A stretch of 64,000 nucleotides of DNA from Paenibacillus sp. FSL R7-0337 (GTDB lineage Bacteria > Bacillota > Bacilli > Paenibacillales > Paenibacillaceae). The translations under genes were made by a program, and so were the position numbers. The DNA lies in the NCBI RefSeq assembly GCF_037969875.1, contig NZ_CP150218.1, positions 6,324,001-6,388,000 of the forward strand, written 5' to 3'. This document shows positions 1 through 7,472 of this stretch, one piece after another (position 1 is the stretch's first letter; each line of letters starts with the position of its first letter). The notes beneath the pieces were generated by a model. It ran no database searches and was not told the origin of the DNA. It saw nothing but the letters and a program-made list of their open reading frames with translations.

Positions 1-1
1 G

Positions 2-1126
2 GCAGATCAATATGCGACTAAGCTGAAAGCCTCTATTACCGGGAACAGCGTGCCGGACGTATTCTATTTTGAATCCGGTGACCTGAAGGCTTATGTGAAC
101 AGCGGCGTGCTGCTGGATCTGACCAGCTATGTGGAGAAGAACCCTAACATTGATTTGAATAACATCTGGAAATATGGCGTGGATCTGTACCGTTACGACG
201 GTACCATGGCTGGACAAGGTAATCTGTACGGGATGCCTAAGGACGTAGGCCCTTTTGCACTCGGCTATAATAAGACCATGTTCGAAGCTGCGGGTATCCC
301 GCTGCCGGACAAAGACAAACCATACACCTGGGATGAATTCATCAAAGTCGCTCAGCAGCTGACGACTGATAAGGACGGGGACGGCAAGCTGGATCAATTC
401 GGCGCAGGCTTCAACGTGCAGTGGGCCTTACCTTCCTTCGTCTGGAGCAACGGAGCGGACTGGCTGGATGCTACCAAGACCAAGGTTACCATTGATGATC
501 CGAAGTTTATCGAAGCCTTGCAATTTTTCACTGACATGCAGCTTAAATACGGCATTACGCCATCAACGGAACAAGCTCAGACGCTGGATACCTACCAGCG
601 CTGGATGAAAGGTGAAATGGCCTTCTTCCCTGTAGGTCCGTGGGATATGAGCACTTACGAGAAGCTGCCTTTTGATTATGACCTGATTCCTTATCCTGCC
701 GGCTCCACAGGCAAATCTGCAACATGGACCGGCTCACTAGGTATCGGTGCTTCCGCCAAAACCAAGCATCCCGGTGAAGCCGTGGATCTGATCAACTATC
801 TGACAGCCTCCAAGGAGGGGATGGAAGCGCTGGTGAAGGCTAAGGTGCAAATCCCGAACCTGATGGATATGGCCAAGGAATGGGCCGCTGATACTACGAC
901 CAAACCGGCGAACAAGGAAGAATTCCTCCAGGTCGTGAATGAATATGGACGGGTGCTGCCTGGTCACTACACGTACAATGCTGAATGGTATAACCTGTTC
1001 TACACGGATATCCAGCCGGTACTTGACGGTAAGGTTACCCCGGAGGAATATGTGAAGGCGGAACAGCCGAAGATGCAGAAGCTGCTGGATAAAGCGGTCG
1101 AGCAAGAGGAGAAATCCAAGAAATAA
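2..1126 (+). CDS. Sugar ABC transporter substrate-binding protein (5' truncated)
   Basis: Family 1 extracellular solute-binding protein that would capture an oligosaccharide outside the membrane and hand it to the two permeases downstream. The frame is open to the first base of the window, so the signal peptide, lipobox and N-terminal lobe start lie outside it. Visible family features are the hinge-region stretch GMPKDVGPFALGYNKTMF, the segment YTWDEFIKVAQQL, a DKDGDGKLDQFG loop, and the C-terminal helix ending in EEQEEKSKK-like charged residues. No ATPase gene accompanies it, which is usual for CUT1 systems that share an MsmX-type ATPase. The GH43 gene downstream suggests an arabinose-containing oligosaccharide, but the ligand cannot be read from the sequence. 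Confidence 0.9.
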   Translation, partial: ADQYATKLKASITGNSVPDVFYFESGDLKAYVNSGVLLDLTSYVEKNPNIDLNNIWKYGVDLYRYDGTMAGQGNLYGMPKDVGPFALGYNKTMFEAAGIPLPDKDKPYTWDEFIKVAQQLTTDKDGDGKLDQFGAGFNVQWALPSFVWSNGADWLDATKTKVTIDDPKFIEALQFFTDMQLKYGITPSTEQAQTLDTYQRWMKGEMAFFPVGPWDMSTYEKLPFDYDLIPYPAGSTGKSATWTGSLGIGASAKTKHPGEAVDLINYLTASKEGMEALVKAKVQIPNLMDMAKEWAADTTTKPANKEEFLQVVNEYGRVLPGHYTYNAEWYNLFYTDIQPVLDGKVTPEEYVKAEQPKMQKLLDKAVEQEEKSKK

Positions 1127-1153
1127 GCGGTACACCGTTCTTATCTAGCATAC

Positions 1154-1200
1154 AAAGTGATGCTCGGTCTCCTGTAACAGCGGGCCGGCATCACTTTATT
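1154..1200 (+). terminator. Stem-loop after the binding-protein gene
   Basis: Perfect 10-bp arms AAAGTGATGC (1154-1163) and GCATCACTTT (1188-1197) with a 24-nt loop and only a short T stretch. It lies between the binding-protein gene and the first permease. Such partial terminators commonly keep binding protein above permease levels. A third copy of the right arm (1265-1274) could compete for pairing. Confidence 0.55.
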
Positions 1201-1315
1201 CTGAGATGAACTTGTATATATTTTGGGGACCTCGCAAAGTATCTGAATACTCATCGGAGCTGATGCATCACTTTGTGGGGAAAGTTATAGACTATCCGAA
1301 TTTGAGGTGATTCTA

Positions 1316-2206
1316 GTGAATGTTAAGTCCAATCTGTACCGCAAGGAGAAAATCTACGGATTTCTGTTTATCCTGCCTCCGCTGCTGGGACTGCTGATCT
1401 TTACGCTCTACCCAATGATTTATTCAATCTATGGCTCATTCACGGATTGGGATGGACTCGGCCAAATGAACTTCATCGGACTTAGCAACTTCAAGGATCT
1501 GTGGTCGGATGAGCTGTTCCATAAGGCCTTATTCAATACCTTGTTCATGATGCTTGGCATTCCGATCGGCATTACGCTGGCGCTGCTGCTGGCACTTGGG
1601 CTTAACCGGGGAGTTCCCGGGACTACAGCGTTCCGGGTCATCTATTATGTTCCGGTTATTTCTTCTCTGGCCGCAGTATCGATCATGTGGAACTGGGCCT
1701 ATAACGGTGATTATGGTCTCGTCAACCAGTTCCTTGATCTCTTCGGGATCAGCGGGCCGAACTGGATGGCGAATAAATATACGGTTAAGCCGGCGCTGAT
1801 CATTATGGCGGTATGGAAGGGCCTCGGTTATACAATGCTGCTCTATCTGGCGGCGCTGCAGAGTGTCTCCAGATCTTATTACGAAGCGGCGGAGCTGGAT
1901 GGAGCGAACGGTTTCAAGTCCTTCTGGCATATCACCTGGCCGATGGTGCGCCCGGTAACGTTTTTCATCATCGTGACCAACATTATTGGAGGATCGCAAA
2001 TTTTTACCGAGATGAACATTATGACCCCTACAGGCGGACCTGAATATGCTTCAGCCTCCGTGGTGTTCTACATTTGGCAAAAAGCCTTCGGCAACTTCCA
2101 GATGGGTTATGCCTCTGCTATGGCGGTATTCCTCGGCGTGTTCATATTTGTTGTGACTCTTATCCAATTCCGAATGAACGAGAAGCAATCGTTCGATGTC
2201 GATTAA
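1316..2206 (+). CDS. Carbohydrate ABC transporter permease (MalF/LacF type)
   Basis: Inner-membrane permease of a CUT1 sugar transporter, about 296 residues with six predicted membrane spans. The first begins at KIYGFLFILPPLLGLLIFTLY. The EAA loop that docks the ATPase reads YYEAAELDGANGFKSFWHIT. The start is set at GTG 1316 because GAGGTGA at 1304-1310 is a good ribosome binding site five bases upstream. An in-frame GTG at 1307 would overlap that site. It is followed after 24 bases by the partner permease and works with the binding protein upstream. Confidence 0.9.
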   Translation: MNVKSNLYRKEKIYGFLFILPPLLGLLIFTLYPMIYSIYGSFTDWDGLGQMNFIGLSNFKDLWSDELFHKALFNTLFMMLGIPIGITLALLLALGLNRGVPGTTAFRVIYYVPVISSLAAVSIMWNWAYNGDYGLVNQFLDLFGISGPNWMANKYTVKPALIIMAVWKGLGYTMLLYLAALQSVSRSYYEAAELDGANGFKSFWHITWPMVRPVTFFIIVTNIIGGSQIFTEMNIMTPTGGPEYASASVVFYIWQKAFGNFQMGYASAMAVFLGVFIFVVTLIQFRMNEKQSFDVD

Positions 2207-2230
2207 CCGAAGAGGGAGGAGACCATAAAT

Positions 2231-3067
2231 ATGACGAGCAGAAGAAGAGTTACCCATAGCATTATCTTTGTTCTACTTTTAATCGGCGCGGTGTTCATGA
2301 TCGGCCCGCTGCTCTGGATGCTGTCCACCTCATTCAAGGATAAGCAGGATGTGTTCGCTCTGCCTCCGGTGTGGATTCCGCGGCCGTTCCATTTCGATAA
2401 ATACAGTGAGATCTGGGAGGCGGGGCCGCTGCTGAGCGGGATCAAGAACAGCTTGATCATCGCCGTCACGGTAACGATCGTAGGTACGTTCACCTCCAGT
2501 CTTGCGGCGTTTTCTTTTGCTAAATTGCGGTTTCCGGGTAAAAATAAAATATTCCTGCTGATGCTCTCATCCCTGATGATTCCGTATCCGGCAGTCATGA
2601 TTCCGCAATTCTTCATGTTCTCGAAGCTGGGCTGGATTGATACGCTGCTGCCGCTGATTGTGCCGGGCTTATTCGGTAATATCGTCATGATCTTCTTCCT
2701 GCGGCAGTATCTGAGCAGTGTGCCGAATGCGATTATCGAAGCGGCCAAAATCGACGGAAGCTCGTACTTCCGCCTGTACAGCTCCATTACCTTCCCGCTG
2801 ATCAAGCCGGCGGTGGCTGCACAGCTGATTCTGTGGTTCATGGGCATCTGGAACGACTACCTGTCTCCGATTATCTATCTGAATTCACCGGAGAAGCAAA
2901 CCCTCCAGCTGGTCATCGCCAACTTCAATGCGACCTATGCGATCCAGACGGACTATCCGCTGATTATGGCGGCTTCGATTATTGCCCTGCTGCCGATGCT
3001 GATTATCTTCCTTGTTTTCCAAAAGCAAATTATTGAATCTGTTGCCATCTCCGGAGTGAAGGGCTGA
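2231..3067 (+). CDS. Carbohydrate ABC transporter permease (MalG/UgpE type)
   Basis: Second inner-membrane permease of the same transporter, 278 residues, six predicted spans. The N-terminus SIIFVLLLIGAVFMIGPLLW and the EAA loop IIEAAKIDGSSYFRLYSSIT are typical of the MalG/UgpE branch. GGGAGGAG at about 2212-2219 precedes the ATG. The gene lies between the other permease and the GH43 gene with short gaps, consistent with one transcript for uptake and hydrolysis of the same sugar. Confidence 0.92.
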   Translation: MTSRRRVTHSIIFVLLLIGAVFMIGPLLWMLSTSFKDKQDVFALPPVWIPRPFHFDKYSEIWEAGPLLSGIKNSLIIAVTVTIVGTFTSSLAAFSFAKLRFPGKNKIFLLMLSSLMIPYPAVMIPQFFMFSKLGWIDTLLPLIVPGLFGNIVMIFFLRQYLSSVPNAIIEAAKIDGSSYFRLYSSITFPLIKPAVAAQLILWFMGIWNDYLSPIIYLNSPEKQTLQLVIANFNATYAIQTDYPLIMAASIIALLPMLIIFLVFQKQIIESVAISGVKG

Positions 3068-3095
3068 CAGAGACAAGACCAAAGGAGAAACCATA

Positions 3096-4058
3096 ATGAA
3101 TACAAATAGAGAGTACACTAACCCGCTTGTCGAACAGCGTGCAGATCCCTGGGTATACAAGCATACCGACGGCTATTACTATTTCACTGCTTCCGTGCCC
3201 GAATATGACCGGATTGAAGTACGCAGAGCGTTAACGATTGAGGGGCTTCGGGAAGCACAGCCGGTAGTAGCCTGGCGTAAATATGAGAACGGTCCGCTCA
3301 GCGCCAATATCTGGGCACCCGAAATCCATTACATGGACGGCAAATGGTATATTTACTTCGCGGCGGCCCGGACCACGGAGACGAAGGAAGGGCTGTTCGA
3401 CCACCGGATGTACGCCCTGGAGAATACTTCAGCGAATCCGCTGGAAGGGGAGTGGACCGAGAAGGGACAGGTGAGAACCGCCTGGGAATCCTTCGCTCTG
3501 GACGCTACAACGTTCGAGCATAGAGGCGTGCATTACTATGTATGGGCGCAAAAGGACCCTGAGATTGACGGGAACTCCAATCTCTATATCTCAGCCATGG
3601 AGAACGGCTGGACGCTTAAGGGTCCGCAGACGATGATCTCTTCACCGGAGTATCCTTGGGAGGTCATCGGCTTCAAGGTCAATGAAGGGGCTGCCGTGCT
3701 GAAGCGGGGCGGCCGGATCTTCATGAGCTTCTCGGCCAGCGCTACCGATCATAACTATTGCATGGGAATGCTTACCGCAGATGAGGACAGCGATCTGCTG
3801 GACGCTGCATCCTGGACCAAGCATCCTGAGCCCGTGTTCCAGACCAGTGAGGAGAACGGGCAGTACGGTCCGGGCCATAACAGCTTCACCGTGGATGAGC
3901 ACGGCGAGGATGTGCTGATCTACCATGCCCGTAACTATAAGGAGATTACCGGCGACCCGCTCTACGACCCGAACCGCCACACCCGCGCCCAGCGCCTGAG
4001 CTGGAACGCGGACGGCACACCGGACTTCGGCGTGCCGGTGAGGGATGGCGGGAAGTAG
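3096..4058 (+). CDS. GH43 arabinofuranosidase (exo-alpha-1,5-L-arabinofuranosidase-like)
   Basis: Five-bladed propeller glycoside hydrolase of family 43, 320 residues and without a signal peptide, so it should act on imported oligosaccharides. The inverting catalytic set is visible: general base D17 in RADPWV, pKa-modulating D136 in LDATTF, and general acid E197 in NEGAAV. WAPEIHYMDGKWYIYFAA is the usual family stretch. The opening resembles subfamily 26 exo-1,5-alpha-L-arabinofuranosidases; that finer call is from memory of the family and is less certain than the family. AAAGGAG precedes the ATG. It ends the transporter operon and is followed by a strong terminator. Confidence 0.85.
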   Translation: MNTNREYTNPLVEQRADPWVYKHTDGYYYFTASVPEYDRIEVRRALTIEGLREAQPVVAWRKYENGPLSANIWAPEIHYMDGKWYIYFAAARTTETKEGLFDHRMYALENTSANPLEGEWTEKGQVRTAWESFALDATTFEHRGVHYYVWAQKDPEIDGNSNLYISAMENGWTLKGPQTMISSPEYPWEVIGFKVNEGAAVLKRGGRIFMSFSASATDHNYCMGMLTADEDSDLLDAASWTKHPEPVFQTSEENGQYGPGHNSFTVDEHGEDVLIYHARNYKEITGDPLYDPNRHTRAQRLSWNADGTPDFGVPVRDGGK

Positions 4059-4160
4059 GGCAGATTTCAGTCGGGAATAGAGTGGGATAGCACGCTGAAC
4101 TGCGAACTTCTGTTGAAGGCCGCTCCGAAGGTGGGCTACCCGCTGCATAGAGTGAAATGC

Positions 4161-4203
4161 AAAGAGTCCCGCAACCCTATGGAGGGGAGCGGGACTCTTT
4201 GTG
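4161..4203 (+). terminator. Rho-independent terminator of the GH43 operon
   Basis: Twelve-base arms AAAGAGTCCCGC (4161-4172) and GCGGGACTCTTT (4189-4200) around a 16-nt loop. The T stretch is short. It is about 100 bases after the GH43 stop codon. Confidence 0.75.
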
Positions 4204-4257
4204 CTGAGTGGCGGCATCAGGATAAGGAGACGGAGGTGCGCTGTAACAGTACTCTGC

Positions 4258-4445
4258 TGTTGCAGTTTGTGCAGGATTTCCGCGCTGGCAGTTTCTATGG
4301 AGCCGCATTGTTGCAACTTTTGCAGGAATCCGGATGATAAGGTGCTAGTTTGGGCAACATTGTTGCATTTGGTGCAGGATTTTCGCATAGGCCGCTTCTA
4401 CTGAACCGCATTGTTGCAGTTTGTGCAGGATTTCCGCGCCGGCAG
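4258..4445. repeat. Four-copy 51-52 bp repeat array (TTGTTGCA family)
   Basis: Four diverged copies of a unit containing TTGTTGCAGTTTGTGCAGGA start at 4258, 4309, 4361 and 4412, so the spacing is 51-52 bases. The gene-free stretch 4059-4491 holds only the GH43 terminator and this array. Because 51 is a multiple of three, open frames run through it on both strands (LLQFVQDFRAG on +, ILHKLQQ on -), but there is no sign of selection for protein. Confidence 0.8.
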
Positions 4446-4491
4446 GCGCTGGCTGGTCGCTAGTGCTTTGCTCTGCTCTGTGCATACGCCC

Positions 4492-5796
4492 CTATTTATT
4501 CCCTACAGGGACCGGAATAGTTTGTCTATAGTACTTAATATAGTGGAAGCCGTCCATCTGCAGGAATTCCGGCTTCTCTGTTGTCTGGAAGGAATACGTG
4601 CGTTCCCACAGGATATTGCCGTTCTTCAGATCCCACTTGCGGGAATCGGATATGGAAGTGACGGGAACGGTGGCCCCTCCGGCTTGAACAGCCAAGGTAT
4701 CCTTATCCAGAGATGTGAATTGTCTCCCGGCAATCACGATATCATAGCCGTCAGGAGTTCTGGTGACACTGCGAATCCAGAGCTTCTCCTGGCCGACCGT
4801 CACGGAGTGGTCTGAGGGTGAGGCCAGCGGGATCGGCTGCTCCACCTTCTGGTATCCGCTGAAGTTATCCAATACAAGTTCAACACTCTGCGGCTTGTCT
4901 GTCGGCAGCACATCGTATTCAATCTGAAACTCCGCTACTCCCGTTTTCTCATTGACACCCGACCGCATGGACAACAAATCCACTTCTGTCCCATTCACAT
5001 ACAGCTTGGTTGCAGCAGAGAATCTTGGATTTTCTCCGTTATCCATCTTGTATTGTCCCTTTACGATGGTTGACGTAGGGGAAGCGGTAATCGTGTCATA
5101 GTAGACGGTTCCCTGATCCACCTGAACGGCTTGATGAATATCGGCGACCAGGATGCTTTTCATGGCTTTACTGGCGTCAAAATTAAAGGAGAGCTTGGCT
5201 TGCGCAGGCTTGGCTTCACCCTGATAGCTGTATACATTAAGGGTCAGATTTCTGGCGAACGGACTGACCGGCTCAAATTTGTTAATTCCCTCATACCGGG
5301 TTTTGTCCTTGTTGTAACCGCCGCCACTTGTCGGTGAAGAGTTTGTCAAAAACCCTGTAATATGGCCTAATGCATACAGCGACGACGGCTCCTCATCGAA
5401 CACCTCTCCCGGCGGCGGGGTAATGCTGTAATACATCAGCAGAGCATTATCATCCGCAATTACTCCGTTAACCGTGAGTACAATCCCATTCTCCAGTGTC
5501 ATACTTTTGTTAACGGTCTGTCCGTAGCCATGTTCAGCGACTCCAGAGAATCCAAGCGTATACAGCTCAGTCTGGTTAAACAGCTTCCCGCCATAATAAG
5601 CCAACGCCGGATACTGATAGACACCCACCGTCAGCAGCAGGGCGGCGGCTGCTGTAGCCACCCAGGTCCGCGCTTGTCCCGCCCGTGATTTCTGTCTAAC
5701 CGGAGCCTGCTCCAGCGCCTTCCGCAATCTGCCTTCAAGTTCTGACGGCGTCATGGTCTGCTGATGCTCCTGTAATCTCTCCTCGATCGTTCTCAT
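4492..5796 (-). CDS. DUF4179 membrane protein, probable regulator of the adjacent sigma factor
   Basis: Single-pass membrane protein of 434 residues. A short cytoplasmic N-terminus (MRTIEERLQEHQQTMTPSEL onward) precedes one membrane helix around TWVATAAAALLLTVGVY, then a long extracytoplasmic beta-rich region with the DUF4179 fold. Such proteins are usually encoded next to ECF sigma factors and are thought to act as anti-sigma or signal-sensing partners; that role is inferred from neighbourhood. The start is placed at ATG 5796 because GGAGGTGA lies just upstream. An upstream in-frame TTG at 5811 would overlap that site. Its first 62 bases overlap the end of the sigma gene, so the two are probably translationally coupled. 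Confidence 0.8.
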   Translation of the reverse strand: MRTIEERLQEHQQTMTPSELEGRLRKALEQAPVRQKSRAGQARTWVATAAAALLLTVGVYQYPALAYYGGKLFNQTELYTLGFSGVAEHGYGQTVNKSMTLENGIVLTVNGVIADDNALLMYYSITPPPGEVFDEEPSSLYALGHITGFLTNSSPTSGGGYNKDKTRYEGINKFEPVSPFARNLTLNVYSYQGEAKPAQAKLSFNFDASKAMKSILVADIHQAVQVDQGTVYYDTITASPTSTIVKGQYKMDNGENPRFSAATKLYVNGTEVDLLSMRSGVNEKTGVAEFQIEYDVLPTDKPQSVELVLDNFSGYQKVEQPIPLASPSDHSVTVGQEKLWIRSVTRTPDGYDIVIAGRQFTSLDKDTLAVQAGGATVPVTSISDSRKWDLKNGNILWERTYSFQTTEKPEFLQMDGFHYIKYYRQTIPVPVGNK

Positions 5797-6331
5797 AACG
5801 GTCACCTCCAATCATAGCTTTTAGTTTCTGTATTCCCTGCGAGATTCTGGACTTGATCGTACCGACCGGCGCTTCCGTAATATCGGCAATGGTCTGATAC
5901 GGCAGATCGTGGACATAACGCAGCTCAATCGCTTCCCGCTGCCGGGGATTCAGATGCGCGAGCAGGACGGACAGATCCATGTCAGACTCGGTATCGCGGT
6001 ACGGGTTATCTGCAGTCCATGCCTCAAGGGAAGGCTCCGGCGACTCGTCCTCCTCCAGAGGAACGAACCGGTTCTGGTTGCGGAGGACCGTTTTGCAGCG
6101 GTTGACCAGGATGGTTTTGCTCCAGCTGTAGAAGGCCTCGCGCTTCTTCAGTTGCTCCAGCTTCTCATAGAGCGTGACGATCATATCCTCCATGACATCC
6201 ATCGCGTCATGCTCATTCCTCATGTAGCTATAGGCAAGACGATAATAAGCGTCCTGTTCGGCTAGGATTAGTTCTAATAATGCTTCTTTGTTGCCGCGCT
6301 GTGCGGCTCTGACAAGACGGCTTATATTCAT
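5735..6331 (-). CDS. ECF-type RNA polymerase sigma factor
   Basis: 198-residue sigma-70 family protein. Region 2 is visible as AYYRLAYSYMRNEHDAMDVMEDMIVTL with the FYSWSKTILVNRCKTVLR core, and region 4 as LNPRQREAIELRYVHDLPYQTIADITEAPVGTIKSR, a helix-turn-helix for the -35 element. There is no region 1 or 3, as expected for the ECF class. Ribosome binding site AAAGGGGTGAG precedes the ATG. It overlaps the DUF4179 gene downstream and is insulated from the AraC gene upstream by a strong terminator, so the pair is its own unit. Confidence 0.88.
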   Translation of the reverse strand: MNISRLVRAAQRGNKEALLELILAEQDAYYRLAYSYMRNEHDAMDVMEDMIVTLYEKLEQLKKREAFYSWSKTILVNRCKTVLRNQNRFVPLEEDESPEPSLEAWTADNPYRDTESDMDLSVLLAHLNPRQREAIELRYVHDLPYQTIADITEAPVGTIKSRISQGIQKLKAMIGGDRYENDRGEITGASADHDAVRT

Positions 6332-6390
6332 GTGCTCACCCCTTTCACAGATAAGAGTGCGTAGTGGTCCGGAAAGTTCATTATGCTCTC

Positions 6391-6447
6391 AAAAAAATAT
6401 CCACAGCCTATTCCAGAGAAATCGTTAGTCTCTGGAAGGGCTGTGGA
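6391..6447 (-). terminator. Rho-independent terminator of the AraC gene
   Basis: On the minus strand, arms TCCACAGCC and GGCTGTGGA enclose a second stem TTCCAGAGA/TCTCTGGAA, and the hairpin is followed by a seven-T run (complement of 6391-6397). It separates the AraC gene from the sigma-factor gene. Confidence 0.85.
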
Positions 6448-6488
6448 GGGAGCGAAGAAGAGGCAGGAGCTGACGGATGCTCTCACGC

Positions 6489-7343
6489 TCATTCGTAGAA
6501 CAGCAGGCGCTTGGCATAAGCGTTGCGGAACTCGGTGGGGGTGAGGCCGACTATTTTTTTGAACGATTTCATGAAGTTATGACAATCCTTATAACCCAGC
6601 TGTAATGAGACTTCGCTGACGTTCTGGTTGGTGTCGGTCAGCAGGAATTTCGCCAGCTCCATCTTCTGCTGCAGAATATATTGCTTCAGGGAGATCCCGG
6701 AGATGACAGTGAACAGATGGGAGAGATACTTCTCGTTATAGCCGAAATAGGCAGCGATCTGGGATACCTTAATATGCTCGCTGCGGCTCCATTTGATGTA
6801 ATCTACAATATCGTGGTAGAGCTGCTCCTGCTTGGTTCTTTTGAACGGATCGGCATCGGTTGGAAGGGTCTGGCTGTACAGCTCACACAGAATAACGGTA
6901 GACATATAGTTACCCAGCACCGTCTGATTGTAGCTCCGCACCGAATCCTGAAGCTGCTTCATCATGACGATGATTTTCTCCACATTCCTTAGGGTTCCGT
7001 ATTGGGGCAGGTGAATCACATATTCTTCCTTATCGCTATTCAACGGAGCGGGGCCCGCAGTCTGACTACCGTCAGTAGCATGAAAATGCAGCCAATAAAA
7101 GCTACAGTCCGAAGACTTGTACCCGTATTGTCTGGTAAGCGGAGGCAGGAGCAGGAACTCGCCTTTGGAGACGACGAACTGCTGGTTGTCACCCGCCAGG
7201 TAGAGTACGCCTTCGGTCATCACAATCAGCTCATAATCCTGCAAAATCCGGCTTAAGTGTATCCACTCCGCTGAGGGGGCCACGAATTTGCCGGTCATCT
7301 CCAGATGTACAGGCTTATCTACCAGCAGTGTGAACGCAGTCAT
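6489..7343 (-). CDS. AraC-family transcriptional regulator
   Basis: 284-residue one-component regulator. The N-terminal half is a cupin-type sugar-binding domain (YELIVMTEGVLYLAGDNQQF onward). The C-terminal about 100 residues carry two helix-turn-helix motifs: VSQIAAYFGYNEKYLSHLF, and VSEVSLQLGYKDCHNFMKSF followed by VGLTPTEFRN. It lies 129 bases downstream of the GH127 gene on the same strand with no clear terminator between, so it may be co-transcribed. A role in controlling the arabinofuranosidase genes is inferred from position only. Confidence 0.88.
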   Translation of the reverse strand: MTAFTLLVDKPVHLEMTGKFVAPSAEWIHLSRILQDYELIVMTEGVLYLAGDNQQFVVSKGEFLLLPPLTRQYGYKSSDCSFYWLHFHATDGSQTAGPAPLNSDKEEYVIHLPQYGTLRNVEKIIVMMKQLQDSVRSYNQTVLGNYMSTVILCELYSQTLPTDADPFKRTKQEQLYHDIVDYIKWSRSEHIKVSQIAAYFGYNEKYLSHLFTVISGISLKQYILQQKMELAKFLLTDTNQNVSEVSLQLGYKDCHNFMKSFKKIVGLTPTEFRNAYAKRLLFYE

Positions 7344-7472
7344 GTCATCATCCCCCCGGTGCGGAAATAGTCTTATCCTATTACCATATCAAATAAGGGC
7401 TATCTTGAATACAGCAGAAGCTGCATCCGAGATAACCCCGGGGTGGTACAGTATTGGCTATACTGCTAGAAG

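Noticed and set aside
4113..4815. Open frames through the TTGTTGCA array on either strand
   Set aside because: Same 51-base artefact; the encoded residues are repeat translations, and one frame continues as antisense of the GH43 gene.
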